From: Rattus norvegicus
Taxonomy: Eukaryota > Chordata > Mammalia > Rodentia > Muridae
Direction of reading: 5' to 3'
Length of the DNA stretch: 64,000 nt
Assembly (NCBI RefSeq): GCF_036323735.1
Contig: NC_086034.1
Location: 12,211,001 to 12,275,000, forward strand
Below, piece after piece: positions 34,021-44,845 of this stretch (within the stretch, counting starts at the first letter, position 1; each line of letters starts with the position of its first letter). The translations under genes and the position numbers were made by a program. A model generated the notes under the pieces. That model ran no database searches. It worked only from the letters and a program-made list of their open reading frames with translations, and was not told the DNA's origin.

Positions 34021-35255
34021 TCTGGAGAGACTACAATGTCACAGTCCCATAGCCAAATTATCTTGGTCTATCCTTAGCTTCCTAAACAATTACTTGTTAT
34101 CCACCATCTCTGGACATGACAAGACACTGTGAGACTAGCAGGTAAATTTTTAGAAATGCATGGATAGACCCAGAATTCAAATAAATACAAAGCTAAAGGA
34201 TTTCATTAAATAGCATCTGAAGCCTGTAGCAGAACTTTCTCTAGTGTTCTATAAGCTGCATAACTGCTCTACCACTGATAAGATTCTAAAAGCAGGTTGG
34301 CTCATGACTTTCTTTGTTCCGTTAGCGTAAACTGTTACACATTGGAACATGACTTTGAGGTCACCGAAACCTGTGGTCCTTGGCCATGCCCACTAATATT
34401 TAACACCAGAATACACTATCATTTATTGGCTTTGATCAAAAGCTGTCTTTTACATCATCTATAGTTCGAGACTGGAACAATGTATCTCCAAGAGCCTTTC
34501 TAGGGTCTTCATTTCCCTAGCTAAACGCCAACTGCAAAAGTTTTCACAATCTGTCAAATCAGTGGCACTAGCCGAGACCAAGCGCAAGATGGATACTCAG
34601 ACCAAACTAATAGCCATTCAGTGTTCTTTCCAGATTCCTTGCATTGTGCTTAGCCTATGGACAGCAGCAATACTTCATTTATAACCAGTATATCAATCGT
34701 GTAGCATGATTACAGAATTAAACACACTTTCACCACTGAGAGCCACCAGTAAAAATGAAGCAGTCTTCACACATATTGTAAACAGAAGTATTTGTCATAT
34801 CAAAATATTGTTAAAAACCAAAATGTCAGTTTCAGAATTATAATTCTGTTAGTACGTGAATCAACTGAAATATCAAGATTACCTCATGACAAGAGCTGGA
34901 AGCTCTTCCTAACCTAGGATGCATGTAATGAAAAGAGCACATACAGACAGTGTGTTGGGAGGAATGCCTCATGAATGGGAGAGGCAGAGATAAAAGGGGA
35001 TCACATCTGGGGTTCCCTACCCCCCAGTGCCTTAGCACATCCTCCTTCTGGGAATACTTCTCTTCCCTTAATAAGGTGTTTTCATTTTTATTTCAAACCA
35101 TGTGTCTGATCCATCATGGAAGAACACAGCAGTCTAGATTTAAATGTCCACTGAACTCACATCTGTACCTCAGCCTTCCTAAGTGTCGATTCCCTGGCAC
35201 TCTGAACTTCTTCCCTGTTTTTCTGACCTCCATGGATAAATAAAATACATGGCTT
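34021..35255. other. Unassigned DNA
   Basis: No gene or interspersed repeat that I recognise. Sequence at 34980-35400 has polyadenylation-like 'aataaa' and 'aataaag' motifs and could be an old LTR, but I cannot name one. Confidence 0.35.
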
Positions 35256-35273
35256 CCCCCCCCCCCCCCCCCC
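35256..35273. repeat. (C)18 homopolymer
   Basis: An uninterrupted run of 18 C. Such runs are unstable and hard to sequence, so the exact length is uncertain. Confidence 0.9.
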
Positions 35274-35914
35274 ACAGATCTCCGTACTCTTGGTAGCTGA
35301 CAGTATGGTCAGTTTGCATGCACTCTTTCTTGTTCTTTCAGCCCCTAATAAAGTTGTTTTTTGACTTCCTTCTGGGTCTCTTTCTCAGTTACTTCATTTA
35401 TCAGCCTGATAATCCCCAGTGGAATCAATTTCCCCAGTAATACAAAGATATGCCTGAACTCAGCCAGTTAAGTAACTTGTCCTAAGACTTTCAATTCTCA
35501 AATGACTGTGTTTTGACATGCTTATCCTAATTGCACTCTGTGTAAACTATTTGGCGCTTAAAATATTGTCAAGTATTAAAAATGGAGAGTTATATATCTT
35601 GGTGGAATACATGAGGACAAGACATGTGGCAAGGGTGTCACTGACTGCTTTCCAAGGGGAGTGACACTGTAAACAACAAAAATGACTGTTTGAATCTTTT
35701 CAAAACAGCAAAAACACAAGTACCCTCACTCTAAGTTTACTCAGATAGTATAAAAATGGCAGCAATTTAAAAAAAACACTCTTGCATAATTTCTCAAAGT
35801 GTTAGGTAGTTAGATGGTTAGATATGGTCAGGCTTAAAGGTCTTTGAGGGTCAGCTGAGCCCCCTGTTGTAATCAGCTTTGACCATACTTCTTGTGGTTT
35901 GAGTATTACACTCT
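35274..35914. other. Unassigned DNA
   Basis: No feature that I recognise. Confidence 0.4.
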
Positions 35915-36119
35915 TTTTAAAATAATTAAATGTTAATTATTATTCTGTGTATGCATCAAGTGGATGCGGATTTGCATGCCACAGTTTGCATATGGGGTTC
36001 ATAGGTGAGCTCTGTAGAGTCTTTTCTCTGTTTCTGCCTGTACTTGAGTTCTGCAGATCCAGCTCAGGTACTCAGGCTTGCACAACAGCTGCCTTTGTCT
36101 GCTGAGCCACCTCCCTGCT
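35915..36119 (-). repeat. B3-type SINE, old
   Basis: 'catgccacagtttgcatatg', 'tctgcctgtacttgagttct', 'ctcaggtactcaggcttgca' and 'tgtctgctgagccacctccc' follow the complement of a B3 element, with the AT-rich tail at the left. Confidence 0.75.
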
Positions 36120-37477
36120 AAGTCAAACCCAGACCTACACTTAATTTAGGAAAGGAAAAAGTTGGCAAAATTCCCATCTGCAGAGTTTGAAATAACATCG
36201 GAAAGGAGTGTTGTTGTAAAAATATAAAAGTATAGTTTGTCTTTTACATAGCTGGGTCCACACTGCAGTGTCCCAAGATATCTGCTAGATATCTTGGCGG
36301 AAAACACATCCCAATTCCACAGCGGCCCAGACCCATCGCCCCACACTCCGTTACACTTAAATCTACACATTAAAGAATACACAATGCAATAATCTTAGAT
36401 CCAATTGATAAGATATAATTGCCCACTTAAACATAAAAAGCCTGGTACCATCCATCCCTTAGGAACATTAATAACAACCTGTAAATACACAGAGCAGAAT
36501 CTTAACATCACCTGCCATGGCTTCTCACCCTCTCCTCCATCACCTGCCATGGCTTCTTACCCTCTCCTCTATCCCGTCTCTCCTTTCTTCTCTAGTCTCC
36601 TCCTCTTCCTTCAAACTTCTCTCCTGCCCCTGCCCCTCACCGGTACTTTACTAATTCAGTGGGGAAGTTCTGGTGAAGTCACCTGATTCCTATGTAAAAG
36701 ACTAGGCAGGTGTCCTTGGGGCAGTGGAATTAGCATCAAAATACAGATAACTTCAGGGCAAATCACAACAAAGGAGGGTAGAAGGTTGCCCTTCCTTAAG
36801 ATTAAACAATAATAATAAACACAAGGAAGGGAAGAAGATGAGGATGGCACAGCTTTTTTGAGGCCCACTAAAGAAGGCTATTTTTCCCTTGATAAAGCAT
36901 GTCTATTTTACAGATTTACATCTTTTTTCCATTTTTCTTTCTTCAACACCTTTAAATCTACTAAGTTGCACAATGCTTTTGTTAAAGAATGGAATCTGAT
37001 TTGTAACTCTCTAGCCCTGAAAAGAAACGGCATTGTAAATTGATCAAATTGTTATGATAATATGGAAAATACTGCTGTCTCCTTCCATAGCAGTCTAAAT
37101 GAGCCTGTCATTCTTCTGTACAGGACAGTATCCTCTCTGGAAGCCAGCTCAGAAACTTCAAGAAACATGATATGCCTGCAGATGTCAGAAGATAGAGGAA
37201 TACCTACTCCTTAATGAGATGTGTACTTACACACCCCAGATGTCCTCCCTCAATACAATTTCTCACAGATCTTCTCTGCAAACCTGGTGGGTTTTGAGTA
37301 CTGCGTCAGAAAACATGGCTCTTCCTTGTCTATTTTGTATTCTCCGTTTCAGACATTGGCCAAATCCCTCAGTCTCCTTGCCCTAACAGACTGTGCATGT
37401 GTTCAGACTCTCTCTGAACCCATTCTTCTAGAACTTTTCACAAGCTCATTGATGAACTGTCTGCTTTCTGGTCATTT
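36120..37477. other. Unassigned DNA with a 32-bp tandem duplication
   Basis: 'cacctgccatggcttct...' occurs twice back to back at 36509-36540 and 36541-36572 with two differences. I recognise no other feature. The pyrimidine-rich 36520-36640 gives a chance frame at 36405-36686. Confidence 0.5.
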
Positions 37478-37690
37478 CGTTGGTTGTTTGGGTGGTTTGT
37501 TTGTTGGTTTGGTTGGTTAGTTGGTTGGTTGGTTGGTTGGTTGGTTTTTTGTTTGTTTGGTAGATTGGTTGGTTGGTTGGTTAGTTAGTTTTTTGTTTGG
37601 TAGGTAGGTTGGTTGGTTGGTTGGTTGGTTGGTATGGTTAATAGGTTAGGAGGCCAGCTGGCTGGCTGGTTGCTTTGTTTATTTGTTGGG
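37478..37690. repeat. (GGTT)n-rich degenerate microsatellite
   Basis: About 200 bp dominated by GGTT units with TTTG and AGTT interruptions and a short (CTGG)n run at 37656-37668. It underlies the long Gly/Leu/Val (plus) and Thr/Asn/Gln/Pro (minus) chance frames. Confidence 0.92.
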
Positions 37691-38566
37691 TTATCTTTAT
37701 CTAATTCAGATGACATTCTCTCTTGTTTTCCACACCCTACTCCAGATAGCTGCCTAATTCTTTGCCTTGCTTGTATATTGTTTTGTCTCTCAAACTCCAA
37801 TAAACTTGTCCTTGAGTTTCCAAATGTGTTTTATAATTCTTTTATCCATGAGACTATGAGCCTACAAAAGAGACCTGGTATTCCTTGATAACAAAACATT
37901 TTGATCACACCCATGAAATTTTATACCTCAACTCATAAAAGTGAAACAAAACTTTTATAAAGCATAATTTACCATGTTTTCTGGAATTGTCTTTGGAGCT
38001 CATTCTATTCCCTTCTATTTCATTTTTCATTCTATTTTTTCAAAGGAATGCCAAATGGAAGTTTTATAATGGTTTATTACTTGTATTCTTTGGGATTGGG
38101 TTCACCATAATTATTCATATCAGCAGTGTGTCTAGTTGTGGTTTTCTTTGGTGATCTCAATCTGCTGAAAAGAAAAGTTTCCTTGCTGAGGCACTGTAGT
38201 AAGAAATTAGGATGGTTTAGCAAAGAGGTGGCAGAGTCTTTCCTAATGCCATGATCTCACTAGCATCAGAAAGCAGAGTAGGATTCCAGCACATGTATGA
38301 TTCCTCTGCTGTTGCATGTGCCTTAAATGCAGTTAGTTAGTTGTTGGTTATCACTGACATTTGAGTGCTACCTATTACACCTTTGTGTATATCTTGTCAC
38401 TACCATAGTTCAAAGGGACTGCACCTGAGAAGGATTATGTAATTACTTCCCTCCCTTGACAATTTGTGCAATATGTTCTGGTACTATGGGAGTTAGACCA
38501 CAGGAAGCAAGCTTTCAGATCAAATTCAGTTCAAGCTTTGTTAGTCACTGATACAACCCAAGCAGA

Positions 38567-38570
<4 letters not shown>
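37691..38570. other. Unassigned DNA
   Basis: Sequence at 38140-38210 ('tctcaatctgctgaaaag') has faint similarity to an Lx-type 3'UTR, but not enough to call. Confidence 0.35.

Positions 38571-38601
<31 letters not shown>
38571..38601. repeat. (TG)n microsatellite
   Basis: About 15 uninterrupted TG units. Confidence 0.95.
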
Positions 38602-38606
<5 letters not shown>

Positions 38607-38794
38607 AAGGGAAAGGATTATAAATTTGAAAGGGATATGAGAAGGGTTGGAGAGTACCTGGGAAAGGCTAAATGAAGTAGAGACATTGGAAAGTGATGTG
38701 TTTCTCTTTCCAGTTAAAATGATGTTATATACTTGTTTTAAACAAGTATCAGTTACCAGTTCTTATTCATGTACTAGGACTTGGTAGGATTTTG

Positions 38795-39614
38795 TTCTTT
38801 CTTATTAAAATAGGTTCTTTTATCATAAAATATAATCTTAATACAGCTTTCCCTCACTCTATTCCTCGCAATTCCCCTGCACCGCCCCTCTTATCCTGTT
38901 TCACTTCCTTTCTGTCTCTCATTTGAACAAAACAGGCTTGTAAGGGATAACAACAAAACATAACAAAATAAAATAAAAACCATCACGCCAATGTTGGAGA
39001 AGACAAGACAACATAAAAATAAAAGAGGCCCAGAAGAAGGCAGAGAAATCAGAGATCCACTCGCACACACATTCAGGGGTGCCATAAAGGTACTTAAAAT
39101 AAAGATATAGTATATATACAGAATTTCCAGTCTAAAGGCATGTTGGCCCTGCTTACTGCTTTGCTCTCTGTGAGCTCACATGAACTTTGTTCAGTTGCCC
39201 TAGAAGACCTTATTCTCCTTATAGCCTCCACACCCTCTGTCTCCCCTACTGCATCTCGTTCCTCTTCTGCTATTGCAGGGTTCCCTGAGATCTGAGGGGA
39301 GAGATTTGATGAAATCCATTTAGAGTTATGTTTTCCAAGGTCTCTATCTTCCCCTTTCCCTCCCTCCTACTTCCCTTCTCCTTCCCTCCATCGCTCCTTA
39401 CCTCTCTGTCTCTCCCTCTCTGTCTCTGTGTGTGTGTCTCTCTCTTTCTCTCTCTCTCCCCTTCTCTCTCCCTCTCCCTTTTTCTACTTAAAGTCTTCCT
39501 ATGAGTTTCTGTATTTGTTCTCATCTGATGCAAAGCTTCTCTGATTTTGGCTAAATAAGGCAAAAAAAAGTCCATGAATATAAGAATATCACTAGGAGTT
39601 ATTTAATTATTAAT
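38795..39614 (-). mobile_element. Lx-type L1 3'UTR fragment
   Basis: The plus strand shows 'cttactgctttgctctctgt', 'cagttgccctagaagacctt', 'gggttccctgagatctgagg', 'gttttccaaggtctctatct', 'gcaaagcttctctgattttg' and 'atatcactaggagttattt', all complements of an older Lx 3'UTR in order. A pyrimidine-rich simple repeat (39346-39485) sits in the middle. It ends abruptly against the plus-strand L1. Confidence 0.75.
39346..39485. repeat. Pyrimidine-rich (TCTC/CCCT)n tract
   Basis: Nearly pure C/T on the plus strand with a short (TG)n insert near 39428. It is the polypurine segment of the Lx 3'UTR on the opposite strand and produces the Arg/Glu-rich chance frame at 39270-39575. Confidence 0.85.
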
Positions 39615-39842
39615 TTAAAAACTATGATGCTCTGTATCCAAATCCCATGTGGGAGATAGCCGGAATCTTAGAAGTTCAAACAATCCTAAGAGATCACATT
39701 CCTGGCCCAAGAGAAACCACCTAGAGCCTTCTGGACACAGGAACCTAGGAACAGTCGAGAGAGGATCCTTCTGGTATCTGATTATTCCCACAGCTAAAGC
39801 CAGTCTCCAGGAGCTCTGACACACCTGAGAGCAGAGGTAAGA

Positions 39843-40580
39843 CTTTAAAAAGGACATAAATAATTCCCTTAAAGGAATACAGGACAACACAGGTTAACGA
39901 GTAGAAGCCCTCAAAGAGGAAGCAAAAACCCATTAAAGTTAGAGGAAAACTCAATAAACAAGTGAAGGAATTGAACAAAACCATACAGGATCTAAAACTA
40001 GAAATAGAAACACTAAAGAAATCGTAAAAGGAGACAACCCTGGAGATAGAAAACCTAGGAAAGATATCAGGAGTCATAGAGGAAAGCATCACCAACAGAA
40101 TACAAGAGATAGAAGACAGAATCTCAGGGCAGAAGATACCATACAAAACATTGATATAACCATCAAAGAAAATGTAAAAGGCAAAATGCTCCTAACCCAA
40201 AACAAAATTCAGGACACAATGAGAAGATCAAACCTAAGGATAATAGGTATAAAAGAGATGGAAGACTCCCAACTTAAAGGGACAGTAAATATCTTCAACA
40301 AAATTAGGGAAGAAAACTTCCCTAACCTAAAGAAGGAGATGTCCACAAACATACAAGAAACTTACAGAACTCCAAATAGATTGGGCCAGAAAAGAAATTC
40401 CTCCTGTCACATAATAGTCAAAATACCAAATGCATGAAACAAAGAAAACTAGTAAGGGAAAAAGATCAAGTAACATATAAATGCAAATCTATTGGAATTA
40501 CATCAGATTTCTGTCCATAGACTATGAAAGTCAAAAGATCCCAGGCAGATGTCATACAGACCCTAAGAGAAGAGAAGCAG
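39843..40580 (+). pseudogene. L1 ORF1 remnant
   Basis: Coiled-coil and RNA-binding portions are recognisable. Examples are 'NIFNKIREENFPNLKKEM' and 'IQETYRTPNRLGQKRNSSCH' within the 83-codon frame 40186-40437. The N-terminus is deleted, and stops interrupt 39843-40185 and 40438-40580. The C-terminus is lost at the junction to ORF2. Confidence 0.8.
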
Positions 40581-40589
40581 TATTAAAAG

Positions 40590-42750
40590 TGTCCCAACCA
40601 TAAAAAGCCCAGGACAGATGGTTTAATGCAGAATTCTATCAGACCATCATGGGAGACCTAATCCCAATACTATTCAAACAATTCTACAAAATACAAACAG
40701 ACTGAATACTACACAATTCCTTCCATGAAGCCACAATTATGCTTATACATAATCAAAGAAAGACCCAACAAATAAAGAAAATGTCAGACCAATTTCCCTT
40801 ATGAATATCAATGCAAAAATACTCAATGAAATTTTTGAAAACTGAATCTGTGAATACATCAAAATGTCCATCTATCATGATTAAGTATATGGTTGAAAAA
40901 ACAGAAATCCATCAACAAAATCCACTATATGAACAAGCTCAAAGGAAAAAAAAACATGTTCATCTCATTGGATAGTAAGAAATCATTTAACAAAATTTAA
41001 CACCTCTTCATGTTAAAAGTCTTGGAAGCATCAGGAATTCAAGATCCATACCTGAATATAGTAAAAGCGATATACAGCAGACAACTAGCCAACATCAAAC
41101 TTAATGGAGAGAAACTTGATGAAATGCCACTAAAATCAGGGACTAGACAAGGCTGCCCACTTTTTCCCTACTTATTAAATATAGTGCTCAAAGTCCTAGG
41201 CAGAGCAATCAGACAACAAAAGGTCAAAGGGATACAAATTGGAAAGTAAGAAGTCAAAGTATCACTATTTGCAGATGATAAGATACTATATTCAAGTGGC
41301 CTCCAAACTTCCACCAGAGTACTCATATACCTGACAAACAACTTCAGCAAAGTGGTGGGTATAAAATTAACTCAAACAAATCAGTAACCTTACTCTACTC
41401 AAAGGATAAACAGGCTGAGAAAAAAGTTAGGGAAATGAAACCCTTCACAATATTTACAAATAACATAAAATACCATTGTGTGGCTCTAAGCAAGCAAGTG
41501 AAAGATCTGTATGACAAGAACTTCAAGTCTCTAAAGAAAGAAATTGAAGAAGATCTCAGAAGATGGAAAGATGCTCATGGACTGGCAGGATTAATAGTGT
41601 AAAAGTGATCATCTTGCCCAAAGCAATCTACAGATTCAATGCAATTCCCACAACTCAATTCTTCATAGACTTGAAAGGGCAATTTGCAAATTCATTTGCA
41701 ATAACAAAAAAAAAAAAAAACAGGATAGCAAAAACTATCCTCAACAATAAAAGAACTGGGGGAATCGGAATCGGCATCCCTGACCTCAAGCTGCATTACA
41801 GTGCAATAGTGATTTAAAAAAAAAAACAAAACTGTATGGCATTGGTACAGAGACAGGCAGGTAGATCAATGGAATAGAATTAAAGACCCAGAAATGAACC
41901 GACAAACCTCCGGTAACTTGATCTTTCCAAAGGAGCTAAAATCATACAGTGGAATAGAAGATATCATTTTCAACAAATGGGGCTAGCTCAACATGAGGTC
42001 AGCGTGTAGACGAATGCAAATAGATCCATTCTTATTGCCATGACAAAGCTCAAGTCCAAGTGGATCAAGGACCTACACATAAAACCAGATATACTCAAAC
42101 TAATAGAAGAAAATGTGGGGAAGATTCTCGAACACATCGGCACTGGGGAAATTTTCCTGAACAGAACAACAATGGTGTATGCTCTAAGATCAAGAATGGA
42201 CAAATGGGACAAATTGCAAAGCTTCTGTAAGGCAAAGGATACTGTCATTAGGACAAACTAGCAACCAACAGATTGGGAAAAGATGTTTATTAATCCTACA
42301 TCTGATAAAGAGCTAATATCCAATATATACAAAGAACTCAAGAAGTTAGACTACAGAGAATCTAATAACCCTACTTCTTAAAAAAATGGGCTAAGGAGCT
42401 AAACAAAGAATTCTCAGATGAAGAATATGGAATGTCTGAGAAGTACCTAAAGAAATGTTCAACATCCTTAGTCTTCAGGAAAATGCAAATCAAAACAACC
42501 CTGAGATTCCCCCTCATACCAGTCAGAATGGCTAAGATCAAAATATCAGGTGACAACAGATGCTGACGAGGATGTGAAGAAAAAGGAACACTCCTCCATT
42601 GTTGGTGGGAGTGCAAGCTGGTATAACCACTCTGGAAATCAGTCTGGAGGTTTCGCAGAGCTGTACCACTCCTGGGCATATACCCCAAAGGTGCTCCTAC
42701 ATAGAAGGAGGACACATGCTTCACTATGTTTATAGCAGCCTTATTTATAA
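40590..42750 (+). pseudogene. L1 ORF2 remnant lacking the endonuclease
   Basis: Starts at the RT-proximal 'KSPGPDG' region, read with changes. The frame 41010-41249 keeps GPYLNIVKAI, SGTRQGCPLFPYLLNIVLK and KGIQIGK. The active-site box near 41265-41282 reads FADD followed by K. The C-terminal half is visible up to the Cys-rich segment (42480-42660). Stops and frameshifts are frequent. The endonuclease domain is wholly absent because of the deletion at about 40585. Confidence 0.85.
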
Positions 42751-43191
42751 TAACCATTTCTGCTATGTTAATCCTATGGATTCATGAGTATGGAAGATCT
42801 TTCCATCATCTTATATTTTTTTCAATTTCTTTCTTCAAAGACTTGAAGTTTTATCATACAGATCTTGCACTTGCTTGGTAAGAGTTACCTCTAGAGATTT
42901 TACATTATTTGAGATTATTGTAAAAGGTGTTGTTTCTGAGATTTCTTTCTCAGAAAGTTTGTCATTTATATATAAGAAGGATATTGATTTTTGAGTTACT
43001 CCTGCCTCTAACCATCTTGTAGGAGTTCCCCAGTAAAAATTTTAGGGTTACTTATGCATACTATGATATCATCTACAAACAATAATACTTTGACTTCTTC
43101 TTTTCCAATTTTCATACTATTAATCTACTTCAGTTTTCTTATTGCTCTAGCTAACACTTCAAGTTCTATATTGAAAAGATATATATATATA

Positions 43192-43515
43192 AAGTGAATA
43201 ACTGTCTTAAGAGACAACTTCAACAAGTCTTATTAAGGAAAACATTTTCTTATTAAGGAAAACATTTAATTGGAACTAACTTACAATTTCAGAAGTTTTG
43301 TCCAGTTTCATCATGGCAGGAAGCATACCAGTGTGAAATCAGAAATGATCCTGTAGAAGGAGCTGAGAGATCTACATTTGGAACAGCAGATAGTAGTAAA
43401 AGACTGAGTCATACTTCCTTTTGCCCACACCTACTCCAACAAGGACACACCCCCTCAGGCTGCCACTCCCTATGGTCTTTGGGGGCCATTTTTATTCAAA
43501 CTACTACAGCATCTT
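43192..43515 (+). repeat. Old rodent repeat inserted in the L1
   Basis: 'tttcatcatggcaggaagca', 'ggagctgagagatctacatt', 'cccacacctactccaacaag' and 'attcaaactactacagc' match in order a common old rodent repeat whose family name I cannot fix. A related copy is at 60.84-61.19 kb. A 20-bp-spaced duplication of 'cttattaaggaaaacat' lies at its left side (43229-43267). Confidence 0.6.
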
Positions 43516-44752
43516 AGATTCTGATTTTGCTAATTTGGATATTCTCTCTCCTCTTTTTAGTTAATTGAAATGAGGATTCGTCAATCTTATTGATTTTTCT
43601 CAAAGAACTAACTTTTGTTTCATTTATTTGTTTTGTACTATTTTCCTTTTTATCTATTTTATTGATTTGATTTCTGCCATAAGGTTGGTTACTTCTTGCT
43701 GTCTATAATTCTGCTGTGATTTTTTTCACATTGTTCTAGAGCATTCAGATGTGCTATTACTTTGCTGGTGTGAGATCTCTCCTTTTTATAAATGTGGGAA
43801 CTTAGTGTTATGAATTTGATACTTAGAACTGCTTTTATGGTGTTCCATATCTTGGGGTATGATGTGTGTTCATTTAGTTAAATTCTATAAAGTCTTTTTT
43901 TCCTTACATCTGTCTTGACCCATTTTTCACTCAATAGAATTTTCAGTTTCTTTGAGTTTGTATGCTTTTTGTTTCATCTACTATTGTTGATATCAAGGTT
44001 TAATTTCTTGTGGTATAACAGAATGCAAGAAGTTGTTTAAAATTTTTATATCTATTGAGTCTTGCTTTGTGTCTGAATATATGGTTAATATTGGAGAAGG
44101 CTCCATGAGGTATATAGAAGAATGAGTATTCTGTTATGTTGGGTGAAATATCTGCATTTCTATAAATATCTGTTATGCCAATATGGTTGATAACATCTGA
44201 TAGCTTCAGTATTTCTCTGTTTTAAGTTTTCATTTGGATGAACTGACCATTTATAAAACAGGGATATCGATGTCTCCACTGTCAGTGTATGAGAATCAAT
44301 ATGTGATTTAAGCTGTATCGGTACTCCTTCTATAAACTTTGGGGCCCTTGTGTTTTGGACATAAATGTTACAGATTAAAATGGTTTCTGGTGTGTTTTTC
44401 ATTTGATGAGTACATAATATCATCTCTATTTCTTCTAGTTACTTTTGGCTTGAAACTATTTTCTTAGATATTAAAATGGCAATACCACCCTGTTTCTCAG
44501 TTCCATTGGCTTGGTATATCTTTTTCAAATGCTTTACGCTGAGGTAATGTCTATCTTTGACATTGTAGTGTGTTTTTTGAACACAAGAATGTTCAAAAGA
44601 ATGAGTCGTGTTTTCCTATCCATTCTGTTAGTCTGTGTCGTTTGATTGAAATTTAGACCATTGATACAGAGAAATGCAAATAATCAATTATTGTTAACTC
44701 CTGTTATTCTATTGTTGATGGTGGTGGTGATGGTATATGAGTGGTGTGAGTT

Positions 44753-44754
<2 letters not shown>

Positions 44755-44787
<33 letters not shown>

Positions 44788-44845
44788 CTGTGAGTATCTG
44801 TGTGCCTGTGAGTGTGTATGTGCATGTGCATGTGCATGTGCATGA
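44755..44845. repeat. (TG)n and (GTGCAT)n microsatellites
   Basis: About 13 TG units (44760-44787), then 'cctgtgag' units, then four GTGCAT units (44819-44844). They lie in the ORF1-ORF2 spacer of the minus-strand L1. Confidence 0.92.

Larger units (their letters stand above)
39625..42757 (+). mobile_element. Plus-strand L1 with internal deletions and no 3' end
   Basis: Begins in a 5'UTR unit ('ccttctggacacaggaacct', 'cctggcccaagagaaaccac'). At about 39843 it passes directly into ORF1 ('aaaaggacataaataa'), missing roughly 400 bp. ORF1 runs to about 40580 and then joins the RT part of ORF2 ('aaaaagcccaggacag'), missing roughly 1.65 kb. ORF2 then continues to 'agcagccttatttataata', where it fuses to the antisense L1. 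The deletion sizes are estimated by comparison with the L1 at 13.7-20.3 kb. No 3'UTR or poly(A) follows. Confidence 0.88.

Noticed and set aside
34980..35400. Possible LTR with 'aataaa' signals.
   Set aside because: No matching terminal sequence, flanking duplication or family landmark that I can name.
37585..37888. Frames rich in Val/Gly/Leu or Asn/Gln/Pro at 37.6-37.9 kb.
   Set aside because: Translation of the GGTT microsatellite.
38795..42757. Antisense 3'UTR followed by a sense 5' part could be a minus-strand twin-primed L1.
   Set aside because: The topology fits, but the 3'UTR is an old Lx type while the sense part carries a younger-type 5'UTR and ORF2. Different subfamilies argue against one event.
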